This document shows, piece by piece, positions 1-10,629 of a stretch of DNA of 17,318 nt (positions within the stretch are counted from its first letter, which is position 1; each line of letters begins with the position of its first letter). Source of the stretch: Pleurotus ostreatus/Saccharomyces cerevisiae fusant (lineage: Eukaryota; Opisthokonta). The notes under the pieces are model-generated. The model made no database searches and was not told where the DNA came from. It saw only the letters and a list, made by a program, of their open reading frames with translations. Location: NCBI GenBank assembly GCA_024196135.1, contig JAMQCK010000709.1:1-17318 (forward strand), written 5' to 3'. A program made the position numbers and the translations under genes.

Positions 1-318
1 CTGCCCTGGTGCATCACCGATGTCCTTGAGTTCGCGGCAAACATTTGTGACCGAGGAGAATGCGCCCATGGACAGCGATACAACGCGTACAACGTCAGTG
101 CGCCGCTGTTGCACGCACATGAGTGGATCGCAGGCAAGGGTGGAGAAGGCAGCACGGTCGTGCGCAGTGAGCATGGCGGTCATCTTGGCGGCAGTTTTCT
201 TGCGGTCGTAGCCCGGAGAGAACGGGACGAATCCTGCGAGCTCGTTCGCAAGCGTGCAGAGCACTTGCAGGTCGTCAATCTCGCGGTTGAGCCGTGCGCT
301 TGACGGGATCGAGGTCAT
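1..318 (-). CDS. Hypothetical protein, N-terminal part, runs off the left edge
   Basis: Read on the minus strand from the ATG at 318-316, 106 consecutive sense codons run to base 1 without a stop, so this is the 5' end of a gene whose remainder lies outside the window. The peptide starts MTSIPSSARLNREIDDLQVL and contains a segment GFVPFSPGYDRKKTAAKMTA. It is moderately helical, with no signal peptide or membrane segment visible, and I do not recognise the family. Codons mostly end in C or G, as in the other real genes here. A sequence GTGCGTGCAA near base 117 matches the preferred intron donor of this genome, so part of the apparent reading frame could be intronic. The start is the first in-frame ATG; GACTATAG lies about 15-25 bases upstream, too close to be a convincing TATA box. 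Being a gene is likely; its function is unknown. Confidence 0.6.
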   Translation of the reverse strand, partial: MTSIPSSARLNREIDDLQVLCTLANELAGFVPFSPGYDRKKTAAKMTAMLTAHDRAAFSTLACDPLMCVQQRRTDVVRVVSLSMGAFSSVTNVCRELKDIGDAPGQ

Positions 319-847
319 GATGTGGCTGCTATAGTCATATGAGTATACATTCATCGAAGAAAGGGAGAAAGCCACGCACATCCGTCCGGGTGGTGCTCCT
401 TTACCTGGTACAGTGGGCGTTTGAATCAAGAGCTGATCAAAGGCCTTCGAAGGAAAGTTGTGACGCGATCGACCAGACTGATGGATGTTCGAATCCTGGT
501 GGGTTTCGAAGTCTGGACACATGCGGTCTACGGTCTCTGAATGACCTGCGTATGGAAGGGCCACGTCGAAAGAAGGAATATGTTGAAAGAAGGATATCTG
601 CAGAAAGGAAGACCAAACTCATAGGCTCGGTCTGGCTTCTCCGCAGGTCAGGCCATCACATTCGTCCCCAGCCTTAGCTGGCATGGTCGTGGTCATTCAT
701 CTACAATAAGCTGACTCGGTATAAGTTACATGCTACAAAGCGGAAGCGATACTTATACACAGAGAAGCGAGATCCCGCACGCACGCAATAGTCGCCTCCG
801 CCACGAGACCGTGGCTCACCAAATCACAACCAGGATTGAAGCCCCCT
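319..847. other. Intergenic region
   Basis: This 529 bp stretch separates the left-edge gene start from the stop of the SPxK-repeat gene. A 112-codon plus-strand frame at 339-677 has no coding signature I trust. A 6 bp stem with a 4 nt loop at 800-815 (GCCACG/CGTGGC) would lie in the 3' untranslated region of the gene to the right. GTTCGAATCC at 487-496 resembles a tRNA T-loop, but no matching stems or other tRNA arms flank it. Confidence 0.6.
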
Positions 848-3580
848 TCAAACCTCCTTCGCGCCCTTGACCCTTCCAACCTTCGCAGCCTTCCGCAGCG
901 CCTCCACCTCCGCCCGGATCCGCGGATCGCGCGAAGGCACACTGCCCTCAAGCCAGGGCGGCACGGTGATTCGCCCGATGCGAGGACGCCCGGTATCGGA
1001 GAGGTGCGCATCGTGATCTTCGTGCTCGGCGACGAGAGCCTGAGTATCGCCGTGCGCGCTCTGGAGTGCGTCGCCCATCGTACTGGTCGCTGGGTCCCCG
1101 GCGTCCGCGGCGGCGACACTGTCCTGCTCGGAGCGACGTGGATTCAAAGACCCCGTCTTCGCTGGCAAGAGGGCAGAGGATGGCGGCATAGACAATGGCG
1201 CATCATCCTTCGTAGCAGTCCCTTCGCTACCTGCGGCGCCAGAAGTCGAAGAGGATGCGCCCCTAGCGCTCGTTTGCCTCGTCGGCACTTCAATGGATGG
1301 CGAAGGCGATGGCGCCCGAGGCGACGGTGAGCGTGAATGGCGTTGATGCGGCAACGGAGCGGGGGATGTTGCCTCCGGCTCGGCGTCGGGTGTCGGAGGA
1401 GTCGTGATAGATGGCGGTCTAGAGCGAGCTCTCGGGGTTGAGGGTGACGACGACGAAGCAGCCGGAGCCACAGGAGAAGTTGGAGGAGACGGTGAGGCCA
1501 CGGGCGAGCTCGCCGCCTCTTCCTCGGGCGAAAGAGCGCCTGGGGATTCATGAGTTTCAATATCCACAACATGATGAAAGTACGCACCCTCCTCGACCTC
1601 GTCGCCTTCGTTGATATCGTTGGGCACCTCCTCATGCTCGTGTACCTCCTCATGCACATGTCCCTCCTCTTCTTGAGCGCCCCCTACTACTTCCTGCTCC
1701 AATTCCTCTTCCTCCACTTCTTCGCACAGCCACTTCTTCTCTTCCTCCTTCACTCCACCGTCCCTCTTCTCCTCCACCACACCCTCCTCCCCATCGACCG
1801 TCGACATCGAGATCACCGACGCCGCATAGAACATCTTCACCGGCCCCTCCGTACTCGGTACGCGCGGGATCGGCACAGGTACGGCACGTTCGTGGGGCGT
1901 GTGTGGTGGGATGGGTGGCGAGCGTGGACCATGTATATTGAGAGGAATGTCGCCCAGAGATGGGATACCGGCGAGGGAGGGGAGGTTGGGAAGCGGGGGC
2001 ACGGGAGGTATCCCGCTAGATGCTTGCGGGATGCGAGAGGAGGCGGATGAGGGTAGCTTGCGCGGGGACGAGGAGGAGGATGACAGTCGACGAGGAGAGG
2101 AAGTGGACGGCAGCGGCACGCGATGTGTCGAGCGTCCGATGCGCGAGGTCGAGGGTGAAGCCGAGGGATCAGCATTGGGCCGCGAGAGGTCTCCTCTCGG
2201 TGATTCTCCACCCCTAGCGACCTTCGTCGGTGACCTGCTCGCTCTTCTCATCGACCCTTCTCCCATCTTTGTCGGCGACTCGCTGCCCACTCTTCTGGGC
2301 GACTCGCCAGCTATCTTCCTCGGCGACTCGCCCGCTCCCCTCATTGGCGATCCATTGTCAACTCTCCTAAGCGGATCTCCGGTCGCCCTCGTCGGCGACG
2401 CCGGCACCGCTGTACTCGCATTCCATCGCGGCAGCTTCCTCGCCGGCGATAGGGCAGCAGCCCGGTCCGGAGGCGATACTCGAGCTAGGACAGGCGTCTT
2501 CGGTGTAGCAGGCGCTGCCTTCGGTATCCTCGATCCCGATGCAGGTGTACGTGGGGATGCTGGTAGCTTCGTCGGCGTTGCTGAGCGCTTCGTCGGGGTC
2601 GCTGGCTGCTTCGTGGGAGTCGCTATCTGCTTCGTAGGCGATGCAGATGTACGAGGAGTCCGTGGTGTGGCGGGCGGTCCTCGAGATTGACCTCTCGGTG
2701 TCGATGGGTTTATCCCTGACGCGACCGGGGACGGCTTTGACGATGCGGGCGTGCGAGATCGAGAAGGAGTCGCTGGCGTACGAGGACGCGAGGCCGTACG
2801 CGGACCTCGCGTCGTGGAAGGAGCGCGAGGGACGCGAGCAGCTGGTGTACGCTTCTCAGATAGAGATATTGGCGGTGCGAGCACACGAGCCGCAGGCGGC
2901 GTAGACGTCGACCTGGCGCCCACCGACGAATGCGACCCTGATGTTGACCTCATTCCTGCCGAGGGGGCGGGCCGCGCGACGGAAGGTGAGCGCTTAGTGG
3001 ATGTTGACTGCTTCACGGATGGTGTGCTTGCCGGTGTCGATCTCTCCCCTGTCGAGTAGGTCGAGAGATAGGGCGGACTATGCACCTTCCGGACCACAAA
3101 CGCCGGCTTTGGGGAGCGCACAGCAGATGCAGAGACGGATCGCGCGCCGGTAGGTAGGGATGATCGCGGCGCAGTCGCGCGAGACGGACGGCCCGCGGAT
3201 GGTAACGAAGGTCGGGAGAGGGACGTGGAGCGCGCGGAGGCAGTCGACTTGCGCGTCGTAGGTGTCGATCGCGAGGTCGACGGAGCCCGACGATGCCTTG
3301 TCGAGGGTCCCGCGCTCGCGGACGATGTCGAGGCTTCGCCTTTCCGAGAGTCGGTATCTGCTCCCCGAGCGTCGCTACTTCCTTCATTCGACTGCTCTCC
3401 CTCCTCATCTTCGCCGAAGTGCTTCGTCACGAGGAAAAGAGGGCGGAGGAGGGGCAGCTGGCTGAGGCGCTTGTCCTCGCGCTTGCTAATGAACATTCGC
3501 GTATCGCTCTGGCGCGACTTGTGTGTGCGCGAGCGCGCGCCGCGCGGAGCAGCCTCGGAGGAGGCGCGACGGCGGAGCAT
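848..3580 (-). CDS. Large disordered protein rich in Ser/Thr-Pro-Lys/Arg motifs
   Basis: A single 911-codon frame with no apparent intron, encoding 910 residues. I do not recognise a named family. Most of it is Ser/Pro/Thr/Arg low complexity and presumably disordered. Visible blocks: a basic N-terminus; a less biased segment MFISKREDKRLSQLPLLRPL at residues 29-48; repeated SP/TP motifs followed by K or R through about 90-500; heptads ATPTKxx at about 311-345; octads of GESPRRVG type at about 394-444; a Pro-rich stretch; an acidic block at about 600-670 containing GHVHEEVHEHEEV; and a charged helical C-terminus at about 875-910 (PWLEG...RIRAEVEALRKA). S/T-P-x-K/R is the CDK phosphorylation consensus and also occurs in DNA- and microtubule-binding tails, so a cytoskeletal or chromatin scaffold regulated by phosphorylation is possible, but that is inference. 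Start: the ATG at 3580 has GCC before it, but a TATA-like site only 31-40 bp upstream would favour Met29 (3496). Confidence 0.75.
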   Translation of the reverse strand: MLRRRASSEAAPRGARSRTHKSRQSDTRMFISKREDKRLSQLPLLRPLFLVTKHFGEDEEGEQSNEGSSDARGADTDSRKGEASTSSASAGPSTRHRRAPSTSRSTPTTRKSTASARSTSLSRPSLPSAGRPSRATAPRSSLPTGARSVSASAVRSPKPAFVVRKVHSPPYLSTYSTGERSTPASTPSVKQSTSTKRSPSVARPAPSAGMRSTSGSHSSVGARSTSTPPAARVLAPPISLSEKRTPAARVPRAPSTTRGPRTASRPRTPATPSRSRTPASSKPSPVASGINPSTPRGQSRGPPATPRTPRTSASPTKQIATPTKQPATPTKRSATPTKLPASPRTPASGSRIPKAAPATPKTPVLARVSPPDRAAALSPARKLPRWNASTAVPASPTRATGDPLRRVDNGSPMRGAGESPRKIAGESPRRVGSESPTKMGEGSMRRASRSPTKVARGGESPRGDLSRPNADPSASPSTSRIGRSTHRVPLPSTSSPRRLSSSSSSPRKLPSSASSRIPQASSGIPPVPPLPNLPSLAGIPSLGDIPLNIHGPRSPPIPPHTPHERAVPVPIPRVPSTEGPVKMFYAASVISMSTVDGEEGVVEEKRDGGVKEEEKKWLCEEVEEEELEQEVVGGAQEEEGHVHEEVHEHEEVPNDINEGDEVEEGAYFHHVVDIETHESPGALSPEEEAASSPVASPSPPTSPVAPAASSSSPSTPRARSRPPSITTPPTPDAEPEATSPAPLPHQRHSRSPSPRAPSPSPSIEVPTRQTSARGASSSTSGAAGSEGTATKDDAPLSMPPSSALLPAKTGSLNPRRSEQDSVAAADAGDPATSTMGDALQSAHGDTQALVAEHEDHDAHLSDTGRPRIGRITVPPWLEGSVPSRDPRIRAEVEALRKAAKVGRVKGAKEV
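2250..2417. repeat. 24 bp in-frame minisatellite in the SPxK protein gene
   Basis: The core GGCGACT or a close variant recurs at 2274, 2298, 2322, 2346, 2370 and 2394, an exact 24 bp spacing, with a weaker unit before the first. On the minus strand it encodes a degenerate octad of the form GESPRRVG / SESPTKMG, each carrying a Ser-Pro-Arg/Lys core. The period is a multiple of three, so unit gain or loss would keep the frame. Confidence 0.75.
2546..2650. repeat. 21 bp in-frame minisatellite in the SPxK protein gene
   Basis: Five consecutive 21 bp units begin at 2546, 2567, 2588, 2609 and 2630; the four on the right share CTTCGT(C/G/A)GG...GCT. On the minus strand they encode heptads of the form ATPTKQP. 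As with the 24 bp array, the period is frame-preserving. Confidence 0.8.
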
Positions 3581-3610
3581 GGCGCAGACGAAAGGAGGTC
3601 CAAAGTGGGG

Positions 3611-3620
3611 TTATACGAGA
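3611..3620 (-). promoter_or_regulatory. TATA-like element for the SPxK protein gene
   Basis: The minus strand reads TCTCGTATAA, 31-40 bp before the first ATG (3580). That would place transcription start at about that ATG, suggesting that the next in-frame ATG at 3496 may be the one used. A second weak match (ACTATACATC) lies about 20 bp further upstream. Confidence 0.3.
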
Positions 3621-3938
3621 GATTGACGATGTATAGTGAGACCGAAGGAAGTATCGAGAAGGGAAGGATGGGTCGTGGCGTTCGTGCTGGTGTCGTGTTC
3701 TTGGAGTCGTCGTGATCAAGGCGTGTTTGAGCCTATGCAAGGCGTGTCGTGGGTGGTGGGTGATTGAAGGGACGGCCAGGTGCTCTTTGCGTGAATCAAA
3801 GGCTTCGAGACGTGTTCAGCTACTGCGAACGCTGCGCGTCTCACTTCGTAACCAGCTGAAGGCGCACCGCGGTCAGCGTCGCATGCGCTTGAGAAGCTCG
3901 AACCACGCACCATACAGCGTCACTCTTAGACGCAGAGG

Positions 3939-4088
3939 CTATTTCAAGAGCTCTTCCTGCCAGCGCTGCTGAGCGCGCCCGTTCCGGCGGTCGTGGCTCT
4001 GGTAAACCAGCGCTCCCGCTGCGGCAGCATCCTCGCACGGCGCCACAAAGCTCGGCCCGCCGAGCCGCCCCTTGTCTTCATCGCTCAT
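3939..4088 (-). CDS. Possible small protein of 49 residues
   Basis: On the minus strand an ATG at 4088-4086 with A at position -3 opens 49 codons ending in TAG at 3941-3939. The product starts MSDEDKGRLGGPSFVAPCED, followed by an Ala-rich turn and a charged, Gln-rich C-terminus ending RWQEELLK. An earlier in-frame ATG at 4130 would add 14 residues. Codons favour C/G in third position, unlike the surrounding DNA, which is the main reason to list it. No family recognised, no membrane segment or signal peptide. It may be a real small gene, the last exon of something decayed, or chance. Confidence 0.3.
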   Translation of the reverse strand: MSDEDKGRLGGPSFVAPCEDAAAAGALVYQSHDRRNGRAQQRWQEELLK

Positions 4089-4270
4089 GTTCGAGTCCCA
4101 AGAATCGGTATGTAGGCAGCCACTTGGCATGGTCTTGGGCGTTTAGGGCTGGATCGGGGGGATGCCAATACTATGGGTTGTAATTGCGATGTGGACAGAC
4201 CGCAAGAAGTACTAAGGTTCGCCCTTGTTATATCCGAGACCGCGCCTGCTCATCCCTCTCACAGCTGCGC

Positions 4271-4838
4271 CGATGTGATAGACTACAGAATGTACTGCTC
4301 TATCAAGTTCGGCTAGAATATGGCGTGTAGCCATTGAGGAAGCCTTGGATGGATTGACATCGCGTCGACGCGCCATTGAACAACATGTCCGAAAAATCCA
4401 GTCATTCTGCGAGTACGCAGCGCGCTCTCTATTCATCGGAGATGAGCTCTTACTCACTCCCAGTCAGCGCTGGGTTTCTTTCAAGCGCAGATGTTGATGT
4501 CGATGGATGGGAAGGAAGGCAGACGCGGAAGCAAACGCACATCGGCAACTGCCGGATTAGGCGCCGGGCGCCTAATGATCGTGGGCGCTCGACTTCGTAT
4601 CGCCATTGACGCTGGCGTAACGATCGTACCGACGAGGAAAAAAGGGCGGTACTCTTCTCCTCTCGTTGCACCAACGCTGTCTTCTCAGCCAAATTATGGC
4701 TCCCGCTTACAGGTCTGCGGAGGCTAGCGCCGACTCTCGACATTCATCCAGCCGCGCACTAACGGGATGGACCCGTGTCATCTTCCCGAGGTACGCGAGC
4801 TTCTAAGAGGACGGCATAGATACACAATGCAGGACTAG
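4271..4838 (+). pseudogene. Possible decayed protein-coding gene, family unknown
   Basis: Successive plus-strand fragments look protein-like but lie in different frames and are broken by stops: 4271-4330 (including LQNVLLYQVRLEYGV, then TAG), 4330-4497 (including AIEEALDGLTSRRRAIEQHV, then TGA), 4610-4762 (including LWLPLTGLRRLAPTLDIHPA, then TAA) and 4767-4838 (including MDPCHLPEVRELLRGRHRYT, then TAG). Amphipathic helix-like and Leu-rich pieces in a constant order would fit the relic of one gene, perhaps something like a fungal F-box/leucine-rich protein, but I cannot name a parent. None of the junctions has good splice signals, so a live spliced gene is less likely. The pieces may also be coincidental. 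Confidence 0.25.
4556..4576. repeat. Perfect 21 bp palindrome
   Basis: ATTAGGCGCC and GGCGCCTAAT are exact reverse complements separated by one G. Flanking bases (G on both sides) break the symmetry. It could be a dimeric binding site, a hairpin, or a relic of an insertion; nothing in the flanks decides. Confidence 0.85.
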
Positions 4839-6051
4839 CCAAGCAAACCGGAACCAGGTGTGGAGAGGTGCTTGCGCCTACAGCAATCAAAGCGAGTCTA
4901 AGTATAGTCCGTTCCTCGTCCCCTCCTCGTTCTCATGCGGGGGTCTCCGCTAATCTGTGTACAAACTCCAGGGCCTCTCTCTTACACGGTACAGCTCTCT
5001 ATCCTTCGACATTCCGATCTCCCTGCATCGCTCTTCGGTGGGGTGCGCCTCATGCGACCCCACTATCCTCTTCCCTTTTCAACATCAGCATAATTCGACG
5101 CCTGTTCACAGTGCTTCTTCGGCCAGTCTCTGTACAAATCCTCCAAGATTACACCGACTCCGTCTCGCGCCAACTTGGCGTTGTCTGCACGCTCAGGCTA
5201 TGGCAAATGTGACTTCGACATGGTAGGTGACGCTTGCGCCGCACTCGCCAGCGCGAGCTCTCCGCACGAGACCCATACGATTGCAACTTGCGCATGACGC
5301 GGCAGCGGAAAGGAGTAGGGCTCCCGGGCTCCCCGAGTCTGAGCCAGAAAGGTATAGCTCGAGCGTCGTCCAATGGTGAGGTTTAGAGGATTTGTCCAAG
5401 CGGATCGCCCATTCAGTAAAAGTCCCTTCTTCTCTTCCTTATAGATGCTTTTCTGTTCTCACTTCTTCAGCTATGCCTTCTACGATCACTAACGCCATCG
5501 CAGTGCGCCCACCACCATGTTCAGCATCAAATTTAAATTTTCTATGCGAATCATCACGCCCGAGTCGACGAGGCAACGTACAGCCACCTGCGTCACGATA
5601 CAAATAGTATTGATTGATCTCAACATGCGCCCAAGTGCTCTGGACCACCCCGCCGCATTATTTTGCTACGATACTCGATGACTAGCCGAGCCGACCCGAG
5701 TTGACGAGGAGTTATATCTTCGCACGTCAAGCCGTCTGCTTGAGTACGCGCTTCAACCCCAATCAGTGTACTGAGGGCGACGAGCTAACTTGTACTTAGG
5801 TGCACGTTTCTGAACCATCTGCTCGCCATTGCCGCGCCGAACCACATTGATTGAAGTCTCATCCAACGTGCTCATATATGGCGCAGAAAGACCCTTGCTC
5901 AAGGGAACGACCAATCGCCTCCGTGACCTCGAGGAGAGTTCTACGATGCAGAGTTTATAACTCGATTACGATACAAAGGAGGTCCGTCTCTATTCGCTGA
6001 AGCGTGCGCATCTATTTCTAAATGTTCACAAACTAGCACCCTCCACTGGAA

Positions 6052-7644
<1,593 letters not shown>

Positions 7645-8520
7645 TTGGAGGAAGGTCTCCGTTGGCATGGCGAATGTCGCAGGATGCCCTCCTCGATGCA
7701 CAGGACACTTTTTTCGCCTCCGATCGTCTTGCGAGTCGTAGAACAGGACATCTATCGGAATCTGCCTATGCTCGTATGGCGGGTCGCTATACAAGTCATA
7801 TTGGCTTCTTGACTTCGGACTACTATAGACTCGCACTGGTGCTCCTACTTCAACCCCATCGGGTGCTTTCCTCTCACTTTGCTCATCTTCGGTTCTCCCC
7901 GACTCTGCTGATTGATGCTGAGCAAGCTTCCAATACCTTCCTCCAACGCCCTATCGAAGTTCACACAGTCAATGCAATACCTCAAGGGGAAGGAATTGCT
8001 CTCGATGTTTGGGTCTGGGGCGCCCTCGTTGCCATGGTCGTCTCTTTCTGAAGGTAGACCCATCCGCCCATGCGCTCGTATACAACCCCTGCTGATTGTC
8101 GAAGAGCGATTCAAGGACCGAGAGGATTCGCGTCGCGTACTAGCATGATCGCGTTCTCGCTGATTTCGAGAGCGAGATGTTCACGCAGCGATGCGCGCGT
8201 TGATGTGCCTCTGCGGTAAATGAACATATCTTCTGTCTTCTTCGCATGCTATCCAACGCCTTATCCGCGCCTGGCCTGCGACGCTCACCTATACATTCTC
8301 CTTCTCCTATCTCCTGGCGCGGACGGACATAAGAGAGGTGCGCGAGTACTGCTTTCTACTCACTGCCATTGCTGAGTCGCAACCTTACAGCTCTTCGCAC
8401 TCCTCTCAGTCAGCACTTAAAAATAGGAGCGCGTGTCTTTGACATCGCGGCTGCTATTCGAACCGTACGTGTCTCTATTCACAAACTTCTGTCAAGTAAT
8501 TCACGCCTATTTACTCCTCT

Positions 8521-9817
<1,297 letters not shown>

Positions 9818-9878
9818 GGTTAATGAGGAGCGGAGACGATGAGGCGTTGGGCGAGTCTCTCTCGACCGGCCAGCTTGG

Positions 9879-9886
9879 TTTAAGTA
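9879..9886 (-). promoter_or_regulatory. TATA-like element of OYE copy B
   Basis: The minus strand reads TACTTAAA, 62-69 bp before the ATG at 9817, at a similar spacing to the TATA box of copy A but a weaker match. Confidence 0.5.
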
Positions 9887-10015
9887 CCCTGCCTGAGATG
9901 ACCACATGCGTAATGACAGGCTCGATCCATCATCATTGTTGCTAGAAGGTGAGGGCGCAGGGGTATACGCAGGCCTCGAGGGCCGTTTGGTCTCCGCGCG
10001 ATGCGCACAAGAACA

Positions 10016-10125
10016 GACCAGCTACCGTCCGCAACCCATGTTCCAGGTCCGGCTTCACATGGGGCGCCGTGGAATGGATCATTCCTCACCTACGTACTTC
10101 GCGGAGGAAGCCTCGGGCATCGTTG
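10016..10125. repeat. 5' flank block shared with OYE copy A
   Basis: Blocks 10016-10068 (contains ATGTTCCAGGTCCGG) and 10098-10125 (TTCGCGGAGG...GGGCATCGTTG) correspond to 7527-7582 and 7617-7644. Order, orientation and distance to the start codon are kept, so the duplication covered at least 310 bp of 5' flank. Confidence 0.65.
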
Positions 10126-10629
10126 CATGCATTCCCCGGAGCCACGTCGAACGCGTTGCTCTACACACCAGGCGCCTTTCCCGCGTCCGATTTCCACCGT
10201 GGGATTCCATGGGCGGGCATTTTGCCGCTCGAATCATACACTGTTTGCATTGCGGGTAGCTACCGCAGTGATTCTCATACTAACTTCTTACTATACACTG
10301 TCGCTTCTTCTCCCGCCCTGTCGGTCTCTCTCTTCTCAGTTCATCCATCCTCAGATCTTCGCATCTATCCTCTGAGTAACGATGAGCGCCTGCCCAAGGA
10401 CACCAGGCTCTCCGAGTTGATTCGAGCCCAGCGTGTCCTGCAGCACTCCCACGCGTCCTGCGCAACCTCTATCTGCTTCGTGCGCCTCTCGTTGAGATTG
10501 AGAGATTCTGCGTGACCAGAGTCTGCTTCGAGTGTTTAGTCCTGTCGCGGACGCATTCCTCGTAATCATAAGGCATGTCATTGAAATTCAATGCTTAATC
10601 TAAAGATTTCTCGTGAAATATACCAAGTC

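Larger units (their letters stand above)
3581..6051. other. Gene-poor region of 2.5 kb
   Basis: The stretch between the SPxK gene and the first OYE gene. Frames here are short, switch phase and lack the C/G-ending codon bias. Contents I can point to are a possible 49-codon ORF (3939-4088, minus), a possible decayed gene (4271-4838, plus), a 21 bp perfect palindrome (4556-4576) and a 12 bp AT-only palindrome AAATTTAAATTT (5529-5540). The part beside 6052 is the 3' flank of the OYE gene. From 4840 to 5950 I see nothing I can assign. Confidence 0.55.
9818..10629. other. Intergenic region, promoter of OYE copy B
   Basis: This 812 bp stretch lies between the start of OYE copy B and the stop of the RRM-like/coiled-coil gene. 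It holds a TATA-like element and the blocks shared with the copy A flank. Frames of 117-188 codons on the plus strand (9906-10515) overlap one another without coding bias, and I do not accept them as genes. Confidence 0.6.

Noticed and set aside
481..520. tRNA-like GTTCGAATCC
   Set aside because: The bases around it do not form a T-stem, and no acceptor, D or anticodon arm can be drawn.
339..677. 112-codon plus-strand frame
   Set aside because: No codon bias, no recognisable motif, and no conserved-looking segment.
836..1330. 164-codon plus-strand frame opposite the end of the SPxK protein gene
   Set aside because: Arg-rich shadow of a GC-rich Ser/Pro coding exon, with no domain.
1899..2690. 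263-codon plus-strand frame opposite the SPxK protein gene
   Set aside because: It is the antisense image of the 21 bp and 24 bp repeats, whose periods keep any frame open. Its Gly/Asp-rich composition follows from the repeats.
4868..5226. Overlapping plus-strand frames of 114 and 89 codons
   Set aside because: Two overlapping frames of equal plausibility, Ser-rich, without domain or splice support.
5193..5399. 68- and 74-codon minus-strand frames
   Set aside because: They overlap in different phases, contain no recognisable motif and have no upstream exon.
5360..5410. tRNA D-arm-like CGTCGTCCAATGGT
   Set aside because: No anticodon arm or T-arm follows within the required distance on either strand.
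5529..5540. AAATTTAAATTT palindrome as an origin or regulatory site
   Set aside because: A 12 bp AT-only palindrome is expected by chance often enough, and nothing around it supports a function.
9906..10515. Plus-strand frames of 117-188 codons upstream of OYE copy B
   Set aside because: Mutually overlapping, without codon bias; the region is partly explained as duplicated OYE promoter DNA.
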